Source: Desmodesmus armatus (Eukaryota; Chlorophyta; Chlorophyceae; Sphaeropleales; Scenedesmaceae). Taken from it: 64,000 bases of DNA. The notes beneath the pieces are model-generated. The model saw only the letters and a list, made by a program, of their open reading frames with translations. It was not told where the DNA came from and searched no databases. The number at the start of each line of letters is the position of its first letter. Position 1 is the first letter of the stretch. Made by a program: the position numbers and the translations under genes. The DNA is taken from positions 543,107 through 607,106 of the forward strand of contig VIIQ02000703.1 of the NCBI GenBank assembly GCA_007449985.2. The letters run 5' to 3'. Of this stretch, positions 42,676 to 54,688 are shown in pieces.

Positions 42676-44099
42676 AATGATAGCAGGTGTGAGCAGAGCC
42701 ACACGGGGGCTCGCCACGCCACCAGTAAAAGTGACGGTCCTTGCGCAACAAACACCTCCAGCCATGCCCGGTGCGTCCAATCAAGGCTACAAGCCTGTTT
42801 TGCCACAGGAAGCCACAGCCAGGACTTCACTGCAGGGGTGACCACCAACTGCAACTCCACTGCATGCAATCCAAGTTAGGGAAGGGGGAAGGTAGGATAG
42901 CAGTTGCGCTTGCCGTGAAAGCAACGGCAGTACCCAAAAGACACCCATACATGGTATGCGATACAAGTGGTAGTAGCAGTTTGGCATGCATCAATCCTGC
43001 CACAAGACCCTGAAAACTGGCCAGTCCCAAAATGTCATCAACAGCTGCAGCATCCGCGCCGGCTAGCCGCCAAACATGGTTACACAACAAGTACCATGGA
43101 AGTTGACGCAAAGACATGTACCATGGTTGCGTTCAACAGTACCATGGAGAGGGTGACGATTATAGCCTCTCAGTCCGGCAACCGAAGCGTGCTCAAGGCG
43201 CGCAAAACGGCTGGCTGACCTGAATTGGGTTGTGGCCTTGCCAGGAGCTGCCTGCACACTTTGCTGAGGGGTAACACAACTGTGCGAACTGACACACCAC
43301 CAGCCCTCTGACCCCTGCATGCGCTTCGATCAGCAAATCATGCAGCCTTGCTAAAAACTCATCAGCCCCCCTCTCAAACCCTGCAGGGACGATGACAGTC
43401 CATCACCCTCCATCTGCAACCAACCCAACTAAGGGATAAGGTTTGAAAGCCTTGCACCCTGAACCCACAGGGCAATCAATCCCACCAAAGGTGACGCACC
43501 GCAACAGTACAAGTACATGCTGAGTGATCTGGCATGCGCCCACGCACAAGGCTGCTTGCAGAAGCCAAAGCTAGCAGTCTGTTGCTGCAACAGCAGCTGC
43601 CCAGCACCACGTGATCTGTCAGTGGCGCAGCCTTGCGTGGTGCAAAAGGCTACACACATGACACACCGCACAATGCAGGTTGGGCTGCTGTCATCAACAA
43701 ACCCACAGCGAAGCAGACAACTCACAACAAAGTGACCAATAAAAGCAGTACCCCAAGCATTGAAGGCGAGTGTACGCGTGCACTAGCAGTAAGATGACAA
43801 CGCTGTGCCGAAAAAACAAGTAGAATTCACCCCAAGAGCACATCACACCACGTCAAAGCATGCAGGCTCCTTCACACAAGCCGCGCCCCTGTCGATACCT
43901 GCTGATGCCCGTCAAACTTCGTGCTGTCACTGGACAGGGGGCGTGCTGTCACTGGACAGGGGGCGATAACAGGAGTGACAGCTGCAGTTGCCGCAACACG
44001 CCCACGCTGCCACACAGACACACGGCGCCAAGTCTTGCAACAAAGCGTCGTGGACACCTCGCAAGAAAGCATCGTGGCAAGCAGCACACGGCACCTCAT
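42676..44099. other. Spacer with a possible minus-strand membrane-protein exon
   Basis: At ~42850-43060 the minus strand reads AAAVDDILGLASFQGLVAGL and VSHTMYGCLLGTAVAFTASA, a hydrophobic but unrecognised stretch. 43100-43160 has three ACCATGG-containing short repeats. Nothing else is supported. Confidence 0.3.
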
Positions 44100-44104
44100 C
44101 TTTC

Positions 44105-44840
44105 CATACATGATGCACGTCATGGCAAGCAGCAAAGCCCCCACACACCCTCCACCATTCCACACATTAAGGCAACACGCAGCAAGATTGACAGCCACAG
44201 CAGACTATAAAACGCATTCCATCCGTGCACGCATGTTCCTTTCCATACATACCATGCAACCCGGGCCGCTCGGGTATGATACCCGTGCACGTCATGGCAA
44301 GCAGCAAAGCCCCCACACACCCTCCACCATTCCATACAAAAGGCAACACGCAGCAAGATTGACAGCCACAGCAGACGCATTCCATCCGTGCATGCATGTT
44401 CCTTTCCATACATACCATGCAACCCGGACCGCTCGGGTATGATACCCATGCGGGCAAGGGTGCTCTCCTCCTACTAGGAGTACTGCACGATCAAAAGAGT
44501 CTTGTGATGAATGACGAGGTGCACCTGATCCTGCTGCAACAGTACAGCACCCGTCAATAGAGCCAACATCACACTGCTAAGGGACACCAACAGCCCCACC
44601 CACCCACAGAAGCAGCAGGACTGGCGGCCACAGCAGACTATAAAACGCATTCCATCTGTGCATGCATGTTCCGTTCCATACACACCATGCAGCAAAAGCC
44701 ACACCCATATGCGGCAGGGGTGCTCTCACACGTCTGCACCATGAAGGACATGGTCTCGTGATACAACGAGGACTGCCTCGACGCTGGCAACAGTACAGCA
44801 CCCGTCGATAGAGCCAACATCACACCGCCAGGGACACCAA
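44105..44840. repeat. Interleaved tandem repeats (~173 bp and ~230 bp)
   Basis: GCACGTCATGGCAAGCAGCA, CACACACCCTCCACCATTCC and CATGTTCCTTTCCATACATA occur twice at ~173-bp spacing (44105-44460), with a third partial copy at ~44610-44700. A second block with AACAGTACAGCACCCGTC and ATAGAGCCAACATCACAC occurs at ~44535 and ~44790. A 266-residue minus-strand frame across here is taken as a by-product. Confidence 0.7.
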
Positions 44841-47329
44841 CAGCACCCCCACGCCCACACAAGCATGCATGCATGCCCGGCAGACACATCTCTGTCAATA
44901 CACTCCAACCCATGGGTGCTTCAAAGAATGTACCCACAGGGTGATGGAGAACCCTGCTTGCGCGAGAGGAACGCTTGCAACTGCCCATATGCAGGCAACA
45001 AGCTGGACAATTCCTGCCCTTGCTGCAGCAGCTCTGATTGTAAACAATCACGCACTCCCAGTTTTCTGCAAAAGACCTCCCGATCAAACCATAGCACCAA
45101 GCCAACCGATCATGAGCTGCACATGTCACGCGCATCGGACGAGCGTGTGTGCAAGGCAATAAAGGCCCTGCCAGGATGCCACTGAAGGAGTGTGCAAGCA
45201 CAGTCAACAGATGTCCAACACGGGAAGAATAGGCGGGAAACATAGCGGTTGGAATTGAGAGCCATCCACCATTGTGACCATATGCATGGCGCACATCCAC
45301 ACCATCCCAAGGAGAAGTGTGAGGTGAGAAACAGAGGCGGGGAAACATCTTCCACTCAACAGGGCGCGTAAAAAAACCGATGACGCGTCCAAAACTACCG
45401 ATGGTGCGCTCCATGGTCAGGCATACCGTCCACACCACGACTGAATATCTGGGCCATGAATCCGGCAGCTTACATCACTACGCAGCCAGCATAGTGACAA
45501 AGAGACCTGCCACCGCAACACAGGATCCTGCACTCCCGCAACCCCCGCACATGACCCGTGCTTGTTTCCCCCTCTCCGCCGCACGTCAACCTGCAGGCGA
45601 AACCCATCGTGCCAAACCTGCAGGGGCCCCCTTTAAACAACACTTGCTGTTGTGTCCACAAGTGTTGCCAGCTCACGCAGTCGGTCTGCGAAGCCCCTGC
45701 AAATGCTTGCCGAGTCGGCGGCAAAGCAACAACCGCCCCTTCGGCAGGGCCAACCCTTGAACCCTTGGAACCCTCGGCCCAGCAATCTGCACCGCCGCTT
45801 CACTCAAGAGCGAAATAAACAGATCCAAAGGGCCCACGGTGGCCCAGCATGGCAATCCCCTGGCTGCCTGCTCTTCGGGCATGCGGCACTTGATGAGTAC
45901 TTGACGTGGATTATGGCATGTACGACCCTGCAGCTTTGACACTGCATCAGCCGACTGAGCGGTAACCAAAGTACCACACAACAATACAGATGCCCAAGCT
46001 GGTTCAACCACACAGCCAGCCCGACAAGCTGCCACGCACCAAGCTCACCCCCCAAACACATCTAAACCCCAAAGCACGCAGGTTTGACCCAGAAACAGAG
46101 GACAAGGGGCATAACACTGCTGCAAACACTGCTGACAGCGCAATACTGCAGCCCAAAAGCAATCAGCTACCAAGCGCCCTCCTGGGGAGGAGCTTCCAAG
46201 AATCAAGCTAGGTAGGTAGGGAGTCGGGGACTCCCCCCTTGAAGACTCGACAGACGCGACAAAACATGCTGCAGTCTGCTCAGAAATACAAGGCTCTTGG
46301 GCCAGCCCACACCGGACACTCCGCCAAGCTACCCAGGACTACAAGAAAAGAACCCCCAACACGCTGCAGTCCAGCAAAACCTCAGCATAGCAAAAGAGCC
46401 AGACAGTCGTGCCACCGCGCAGGGGCCCAAGTACAATCCAGACAGGTGAAGAGCTGCAGCACCACGACGGTGATGTGCATCACAGCACAACCTGGTACGG
46501 CTGTACTGTCGAAGGATTTGCTGCCTGCAAGACTCCTCCTTGCATAGAAACAAAATACTGTCATGACCGGGCATACAGCATGGGTCGCCCATACAAACCT
46601 AGACTCGGCATACCCGAGCGACGCCCAAGCAAACAACCCCTTCCCTGCCCAACCCTGAGGTGGGCTCAGCATATCGTCCCACAAGCAAGCATGACAAAAG
46701 CACAGTGATAATGGAAGCCGTTCCCAAAAGAGTGACGCCCCGCAGCAGAATCTATAGCAACCACCTGCAATTGAAGGCCAGCTCAGCATGGCGGTTGCCA
46801 ACCGCCCAGCCGTTGGGACAGTGTAGCAGTGCTACAGCAAACAACGGCAGTGTGGGTCAGCAAGACTAAGCAAAACAATGCAGCAGCAACTTGAGAGCAC
46901 CCCATCGGGCGTCAGTGAACAATACACCAACCTGCGGCTAAAGCAACAGTGCAGCTGCACAAAGCGTGCTGCAATGATACTGTACGAGGCTCGTACAAGG
47001 CGCAGAGCAAGGGGGGAGCATGACAGAACCACGTCTGGATGCAAGAATACCAAACAAAGCTGCCTGCCCCGCACTACCCTCCCAAATCAAGCCAAGCTCA
47101 CACCGATCAGCTCGAAATGTCGTCACCATGACGACTGCCAGTGCGCACACCCGCAAGCAACTGCAGTGAAAACAATACATTGCTGGACAGCAACGGCACC
47201 CGAAGACACGCGCACCCACTGAAAAGCTCAGCTCTGTGAAAGCATAACCGACCATACCCGTTGCTGAAACAGTCAGCACCTGCACGTGGCATGCACGCAC
47301 TGTCACACAGTGCACTGCTTGTGCAGGAA
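44841..47329. other. Unassigned stretch
   Basis: No gene could be modelled. Weak coding-like minus-strand pieces lie at ~45700-45920 (WATVGPLDLFISLLSEAAVQ) and ~46400-46530 (GSKSFDSTAVPGCAVMHIT). They may belong to an intron-rich minus-strand gene. AGGTAGGTAGGG near 46211 is a minor simple repeat. Confidence 0.3.
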
Positions 47330-47715
47330 AGCGTGCAAATGATTTCAACAAACAGCAATAGCCCCCCAACCTCAGCACATCGACGCAGAATGTGATCAGC
47401 ACAACATCGCATGAAGTGATCGCATAATGCGCCCAAAAGCGCGATGGCCAGAGACACGGTAGCATGGTAGAAGCCCCAACAGCCCAAGGCAGAACCCCGC
47501 GCAAAGTCAAGCACAACAGCACATGATGTGATCGAACATACGCCCAAAAGCGCTCCAGCCAGACACAATAGCATGGTAGAGCCACGAGACCCCAAGCATC
47601 GCCCCCGCACAAAGTCAGCACAACCACTAGGCATATTGTCATCAAATGTACGCGCCCAAAAGCACGCCGGCCAGACACTATAGCATGGTAGGGGCCCCAG
47701 AAGCCGCATGTGCGC
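47330..47715. repeat. Tandem repeat, ~111 bp x ~3
   Basis: GCCCAAAAGCG-type blocks recur at ~47431, 47542 and 47653. Each is followed by GCCAGACACAATAGCATGGT or a near variant. A minus-strand frame through it (46938-47717) shows the same periodicity and was not accepted as a gene. Confidence 0.75.
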
Positions 47716-47717
47716 AC

Positions 47718-47851
47718 CTCAAAGGCGGCCTAGGCTCTGGGGCCATGCAAACAACAGTGGCGAACATATCAAAAGCAACATCAGTACATTGACTTGTGTG
47801 CATAAGACAGGTCAGCACCAGCCAGATGGCAGCAAAAAAGGTGTGCAAGCC
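47718..47851 (-). CDS. Possible internal exon of an unrecognised minus-strand gene
   Basis: The minus strand has CAG then GLHTFFAAIWLVLTCLMHTS, then QCTDVAFDMFATVVCMAPEP, then a GT donor after AG at 47716-47717. Length and splice sites are plausible. The product is unknown. Confidence 0.3.
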
Positions 47852-48379
47852 CTGACCGGCACAGTTCACGTGCCACTCACGTGGACTCCCTGTGCTGGCC
47901 AAGGCCCCGCAGTACACACGGGGTGCTGCAAAGACAGCAGAACACCATCACAACCTGCAGGAACGCAGGCGGAGAACCTCAAATACACACAGGACAGCAC
48001 CCGGGACACATCAGTCATGCACAAGTCTGACCGCCGTTCATCGCCTGCCAGTGGGCAAGCTCTACAGCAGCAGCTGTGCAACAATTGCCATGGGAAGCAG
48101 CGGACCAGCACATAAGCAGGCGCAGGACACAGCATAGCCAAAGCTGGCTTGTGGCTGTCCCGGCGTCCACAACACAACGCATACTGACACAACAGTCCTG
48201 CAAACTGGTGCTGTGTGATTCTGCAGCCTAGTGCCAAGCACAAGAGAGGGTATGCAGCTTCCACAAAAAAAAAACACATGCTGCTGAGCAGGCTGACTCA
48301 GCTACGCAGAGAAGGACAAGGCCCCTGAGAGCTTGCCTTGCCTCAGATCAGCCAACCTCACACTGCCGCCAACAACTTT

Positions 48380-49240
48380 TCAACTGCGCAACTGCGCAAA
48401 TGTGACAACCAGAGTATGCACGGCCACAGATGCCGCAGGAGTCTCACGCAATTCTTCGATAGTCCCCTGCGAGTCAGGTGGCTGTGCTGACTCGCCCCAA
48501 GCCCTGCCACAAGACATGCTGCCTGTCGGATCGACGTTGGGTAGCACGTACATGCCAGTAAAGCACTCCTGCATCAGCAGCGACAGCACCACTCCACACC
48601 TTGCAGCCCCGTGATCTCTGCAAACACAACAGCAGCTTACTGCAGCGACATGAGATTAACCCGCCACTGGTGCTGCCACCCGTGGTGTTTTCTGACACCA
48701 CAGACGGACACACACCTTGCCCCTGTACCCCCTTTGCTCCTGGGATGCTCCAGTGCACCACACTATGGTCACATGCCTGGACCCAAGCACAAGCTGCCTG
48801 CCTGCAAGTGAACCTGCCACTGCAGTTAAGCCATAAGACGCCCAAACAATTCGGTTGGCATTCACCTGCCAACCCACTCACAACCACACGCATACGATCT
48901 GGGTAGGTGGTTGTGGATAAAGCATGACGGCAGCACCATCCCGCCTGTAGCAGTCGGGGCTCAAACATACTGAGTGCAGGGTGCAGCTGGGGTGCATGCG
49001 GGATATGTACAGCCGAGCACGTCGCGGTGTGATGTCAGCACATGTAGCACGCAAAAATGTCACCAGCTTGGCACGCCACACAGGACAAAGATCCCCAATG
49101 CTCCATGACTGAGAAAACCCTTGAAGCCACCACGAACAGCTTTGCCTGCACCCTAAGAACCTGTCTGCACCTAGCAACATGCCGGCGGTCAGCCAGGGCA
49201 TAAAATGCTGCACTGCTGTCACCTCAAACAGCCAGACCAC
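48380..49240 (-). CDS. Possible exons of an unrecognised minus-strand gene
   Basis: Three minus-strand pieces look coding: ~49170-48910 (LRATCADITPRRARLYISRM, LSPDCYRRDGAAVMLYPQPP), ~48865-48800 (VNANRIVWASYGLTAVAG after a CAG) and ~48590-48380 (MQECFTGMYVLPNVDPTGSM, then TIEELRETPAASVAVHTLVV and a stop). Splicing between them is not resolved and no family is recognised. The coordinates span all three. Confidence 0.3.
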
Positions 49241-49770
49241 CCGCACTATTCACCAAGGTGGATTCTACACGCCACGGTGCCTTGCAAAGCAAAGCCACAC
49301 ACACCTTCCAACGCAGGAGCGGGTGCGAGCAAAGCAACGGCGTCAGATGAGCATGGCCCAGGGCGACGCCCGTCAGCACACTTGGAACCACAAAACCCTC
49401 GACATGCCAGCTCCATCCTGCACAGAGCAGCCCCCGACCACCCACTCAGCAGCACGCAGCCGCTGTGTTGACATTTATTGCACATTGCCCTCTGAAACCT
49501 GAACCCATACTATTTGAAACCACCAACAGCAGGGCGCCCTGGTGACTAAAGATATGGGTGTTGGAAACCACTGAGCTAAAACGAGACAGAACTGTACCCC
49601 AGGACTGTACCTTGACACAGCAATCGAAACAGTGTTGCCGCTGCTGCTGCGCACACATACCCAGGCACGGGACCAGGTACGGAACTTGGCATGGCATCAA
49701 CCAGCAGCACAGCTACAGGCCATGCATCGCCCAATCCATGCCGTCATCAGCCAAGCCTCGCCCTGCCACT

Positions 49771-52700
49771 TCAGGAAAACATCCTGGAACGGTGCAATAC
49801 TCCCCAAGCCATCTGCTGGCTGCACACCAGCCGCAGAAGCACCTCCAACACCACCCAGGGACAACCCCAACCCCATGCCCTGCTGCTGCGGCTGGGGCTG
49901 GCTCGCCACTGCCTGATCCCTGAGAAACTGCCCTCCCGCCAACAGGCTGCTGCTGGTCCATGGCACCCCCTGCGCACTAGTGCCTGCTGCTGCCATGGCG
50001 TGCTGTGCCTCGAACCTTGCAGTGGACCTCGCAGCTGCCACAATGCCGTCTGCAGCTGCTCTTGCCTCTGCTGCTGCTGCTTCTGAGTGGGCGGCAAGGG
50101 CTGGCTGTGGAAGGCCTGTAGCTCCGCAGGTAGTGGCACTCGCTGTTGCTCAGAACCTGTCGCACTCAACCCCCTGCCGCTGCTGCTGCTCCACCCCGGC
50201 TGTCCCTGAGGGTAGGGTGCGCGAGCCCCCCACAGCACCGTAGCTGCTGCTGGTGGGCTGCAGGAGGGCTGCATCATGCTTGAGAACTGCGCTACCAGCT
50301 CCTCTGAATCCAGCAGGATGCATGTGCCAGACAGCACCTGGTCGTACGTGCAGCAGCCGGCCTCCAGCTGTCCTGGTGTGCAGTAGCAGGGCACCGGCGC
50401 GCTGTGGTGGTGCGACAGCCCCGATGCATCCAACAGGCCGAAAGCTGCGGGGTTTGCCTGCATCTTGCTGCGCACGTCGCCTGCGAACCCGCTCTGCTGC
50501 TGCTCGTGCTGTTGCTGGCTGCGCACATCACCTGCAAACCTGCTCTGCTGCTGCTCCTGCGGCTGTTGGCGGGGGTGGGCGGGAACTGTGGTGCCGCCGG
50601 CACCACCAGAGGCTGCAGGTGTGGGTGTCAGCGCAGGCAGCTGGCAGCTGGTTGACTCAACCAGGCTGCAGCGACCAAGGACGATGTCGTCCACAGAGCA
50701 GCACCCAGCCACCATCTGCTCTGAGGTGCACAGCAGCTTGCAGCGACCATTGATGAGGTCATCAAGAGAGCAGCACCCCGCCGCCATCTGCTCTGAAGTG
50801 CACAGCAGTGGTGCGCTGTGAGAGCGCCCCACATCCTGCGCAAACCCCGAGCGTGTGCTGGTGCCGCTGCTCGCCCAGCCTGCAGACGCACCACCACACC
50901 CTGACGCTGTCGCCTGGGAGCCAGAGCAGCAGCCTAAGCTGCTGCTGGGGCCCTGTGCACCTGCGCATGCTGCCTGTCCTGCAGAAGCACAGCCTGTGCT
51001 GGGGCTCCCTGCAGTACCTGCTGAGACTGGAAGGCAGCAGCCTGCTGCCATCTGCTCAGGGCTGCACACTGGCACCATGGCTGCAGACGTGCCAGGCACC
51101 TGTGCTGAGCAGCGCTGCTGTCCTGCAGGATTGGCTCCTGCCCTGTGCTGGCCCTGCTCCTGCGGTGGTGCAGGACACACCCCTCCTGCAGCTTGTGCTG
51201 GCATGCAGCACCCCTGCTCGCTGCTCCTGCTGGTTGGGCTGCAACACTTGGGCTGCTGCGCGCTGCTGCTCGGCACACAGCCAGAATGCTGGGCTGTGCT
51301 GGGAGGGCCAGCACTGCCTGCTGCAGGCGGTGCAGGACAGCAGCTGCCGGGTGGGCAGGACTCCCCTGGGGCGCATCTGCTGCTGCTGCCTGGCGCGCAG
51401 CATCCGTCACTGCCAGCACTGCAGGCCTGCTGAGGGTTGCAGCCGCTGCCTACTGCTTTGGCGGCAAACTGAAACAGCTCAGCGCGGCTCATGCGAGACA
51501 ACGCCAGCGCGGCCTCCTCCCGAGTGGACGCCCCCAGGAGGTCGGAGACACTGCAGCACATGGCTACTGTCGAAGCTGAGGGTATGGCAGGTGCTGCTGT
51601 AGCTTGTGCTGACGCTGCAGGGTCCGAGTGTGCTGGACCTGCAGGACCGGGGCCTGTGCTGAGAGCCACAGGGGCGCTGTGCGCGGCAGTGAGTTTTGAC
51701 GGCGCGCGAGCGCCTGCACCAGCTGCACCCCCTGCTGCTTGCTGCTGCAGGCGCCGCTTGCGCTGCCGCTGCTGCGTTGTCAGCGTGCTGCTACTAGCAG
51801 CACGGGCAGGGGCGGTGCGCGCATCCCTGCCTCCTTTCTTCTGCACGCCGCCTAGCTGGGTTTGCAGCTGCTGGCGCAGCTTCTGCTGCAGGAGGAACTG
51901 CTGCTGCCGCTCTTGCAGCTCAGCAAGCTGCCCAAGCCCCGCGGCTGGCGCTGCTGGCCCTGCCCATGCCTCTGTTGCTGCTACACCCCCTGCTCCTGAC
52001 ACACCAGGCACTGTCAAAGCCACAGGTGCAGCCACCCCAGCCACAGCTGCAGAAGAAGTCTGCCCTGATAACTGTGCCATGACCTGCATGTTCCCAGCAG
52101 TGAAGCCTGCGCTGAAATCCGCAGTGTCTGCTGGCATGCTGACAGGTGCCGCTGCCGCTGCTGCTGCTGCTGCTGCTGCTGGAGGGTTTGGCACTGCTGC
52201 TGGAAGAGGCTCCTTGGGGAAGAAGGGGCCAGCACCAGCATGGTGGTCATCACCCCACGAGCATCCTCACGAGTCACGGGGACCAGCTGCCGCTTCTGTG
52301 GTGGCTGCTGCTGCTGAGGCTGCTGCTGCTGGTTGTGCAGCAGCATCTGCAGCATCTGCTGTTGCTGCTGTGCCATGGGAAGCTGCTGCTGTTGAAGCAG
52401 CTGCTGCTGCTGTAGCAGCAACTGCAGCTGCAGTTGCTGTGTGAGTGCCAGCTGCTGCTGTTGCTGAGCACTTTGCCCTAAGAGGGCCCCCTGCTGCTGA
52501 CTGAAGTTTGAACCCAGATCAGTGATGCTGCTGCTGCGAAGCGCAAAGTCTGCTGCTGCCGCAGATGCTGGTGGCGCCTGCAGCCCAGCAACAAGCCCAA
52601 ATGATGCTGATACAGCCGGCACAGCTGCCAGGCCCTGTAAGGCTGCGACACCACCTCCCGCCCAAACATTGCTGCCAGCTGGCCAGCCCCAGCCACCCCC

Positions 52701-53102
52701 GGCAACTGCTTGCTGCTGCTGCGGTGCTGTTGCGAAAGCCGAGCGCACCTCAGCACCCTGACCAGCTGCTGCCCCAGCTGCAGCCACTGATGCAGAAGCA
52801 GCACTGAGGTTGGCCCCGCTGTCGGCCGACGGGGATGGAGCGAGCTGGCTGTTGGCTGGTGTTCCTGGGGATGCTACTCGCCATGTTACCCCTGCAGAGT
52901 CACTCGAGGAGGAGTTTCTAGCCAGCGCGCACTGCTGCTGTAGCTGCTGCGCAGACAGCTGGCAACCTGTCATGTAGGTCAGCTGCTGCTGCTCACTGGG
53001 TGCACTGACTGCGGCTGCAAACGCGCCTGCTGCGCGCGCTGCAGCACCACATGTCTGCTGGTTGGCCAGCTCATAGGGGAGCTTCTGTGTGCTGGTAAGC
53101 AT
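49771..53102 (-). CDS. Gln/Ala-rich protein with recurrent HSAP-Cys motif, unrecognised
   Basis: Reading starts at the ATG at 53102. The first ~300 codons (to ~52180) are rich in Gln, Ala and Ser with long CAG runs, like activation or scaffold regions. Within a CAG run at ~52150-52185 the open frame changes; the second frame continues to 49771. It contains a basic Gln-rich helix (QRQRKRRLQQQ), then a repeated module, HSAP-x2-3-C-x3-Q-[ML]-x-A-G-C-C-x2-D-x5-G-x-C. Full versions lie at ~50808-50745, ~50737-50667 and ~50400-50330. Partial ones lie at ~51077 (CSPEQMAAGCC) and ~51570 (CCSVSDLLGAS). RFAGDVRS and GFAGDVRS also repeat (~50540, ~50480). The last ~90 codons may be out of frame, because another frame (to 49697) reads more like protein. 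A regulatory or scaffold role is a guess. Confidence 0.6.
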
Positions 53103-54564
53103 TGCCGCGGGCTGTCCCTATGTAAGGTGGAACCAATGTTCCTGTAGGGTCAGACAAGCGCGTTGTTGGTGTTGACTGATAAGGACCAGCTGACTGCAGC
53201 TGCCAGCTGTAACAGAGGCCGCAAACTATTCCTCACTGCTTTTGAAGACCTGGCAGCGACCAGTGGCATGAACTCAACTGCCCCAATGGCCAAGTAGCAC
53301 TCCAGGAGAATGCAAAAGACCCTGGTAAGTCAGGTGCTGCTCCAGATGTGTCAATATGGTCCTCACATTACCAAACCAGCATAAGCTGTCCTGTTTGCTG
53401 CTAGACTGATCAAACGACCACAAAGACGTCAAAAAATGCAAGCAAAATAAAACACGCAAGTCCTGTACTGTGCCGAGAGCACAAACAGAGCATCAGGCAA
53501 GCCACTGTGATCACCTGTGAGGGTCGCCTCCAGCTGATCAACCCTAACGTGTTGAGTTTTGGAGGGCCCGCCTAAACTATGAGCGCTACTTCAGGCCCGC
53601 GCCGTCCGTTCAAGGCTGCCAAGTCGGCAAGACATATGTGCCCATCCAGCATCGATGTGTGCAGTCAAACAGACATTGCCCGGTCCCTAAGTGTGAGCGA
53701 CTGAACGCTCGACTGGCCGCATTCTTTCCTTTCCTCTCACTCTTCTCAAAAGATGCTCTGGTTGGGAGGAATATTAGTAATCCGTCAGGCGTAACCCTCA
53801 GCGTAGGCCTCAGAACCCGGTGATTAAGACTGATATGTGAGCTTGGTCCTTCAATGGAGGTTAGTAAAGCCTTCCTGGGGAACCAGGCATTCACACCCTG
53901 GCCACCGCTTTGGCAGCAAGTAGTCAGACCGTCACTGGGACCACAGGCTTGAAATGCAGGGACAGATGGGAGGGGTCTGCACACAGCTGGCTAGGGCTAA
54001 CAAGTACCTACCAGATCGTACAGGCAGCTGCAGTGCTTGCCTTGAGTGTCTGCACAGCAGCTGCATGTGAAAAATGGGGTCTGTCAGCTGAAAATGGCCA
54101 GGAGGGGACCAGCAGCTGCTGCCTCAACAACATGCTGTAACAGCAGCTGCATGGCTTGTGCACCCACCCACGCACCAGCAGGGAGCTGACTCTCAAGCAG
54201 CTTTTTGAACGCCAACAGCAGCAGCGAGGCCAGGCTGTCTCAGTCTCCAACAAACTGTCTCACAACAAGGCAACAGCAGCAGCTCACAACCCAGCGCTGA
54301 TCAGGCAACACACAGGCACATATGCCCCTGGGATTCAAATCTTGATTGCTCTATCCAGCTGTAAGCTGCTCTGGAGCTTTGAACGCAAACCTCACTTTCT
54401 CATTCAACGGCCATAATGTCGTCCGAACTGCCATGGGGCAAAAGGGCCCAGTTGCGCCCTAGCAGGGCCCCATAGGGATTCTTTGTTACGGAAAAGCATT
54501 TCTCTGCACTTGTCGACCCAAGACAGCAGCGGTGACCTTCCACCTGGCTTACTTCTGCCGAACT
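53103..54564. other. Spacer between the minus-strand gene and the transposon array
   Basis: The 53103-53300 part should contain the promoter of the minus-strand Gln-rich gene. No repeat or RNA gene was recognised in the remainder. The sequence changes abruptly at 54565, where the tandem unit begins. Confidence 0.4.
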
Positions 54565-54688
54565 GAAGGTCTCACATGTGTGACCACCCCCCTGATTAAA
54601 CCCCATTTGAACCCTAGCCCCAGCCCATTGGGCACTGCTGCTTCAGTGCTTTCAAATGCACCCTGTTGCTGTTTTCAACCACGCGCAG

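Noticed and set aside
44638..45438. 266-residue minus-strand ORF
   Set aside because: It runs through two sets of tandem repeats, has no domain and shares its repeat periodicity.
46938..47717. 259-residue minus-strand ORF
   Set aside because: Much of it translates the 111-bp tandem repeat; amino-acid repeats follow the DNA period.
53610..53984. 124-residue minus-strand ORF near the array
   Set aside because: No domain, no splice context and no second copy; composition does not favour coding.
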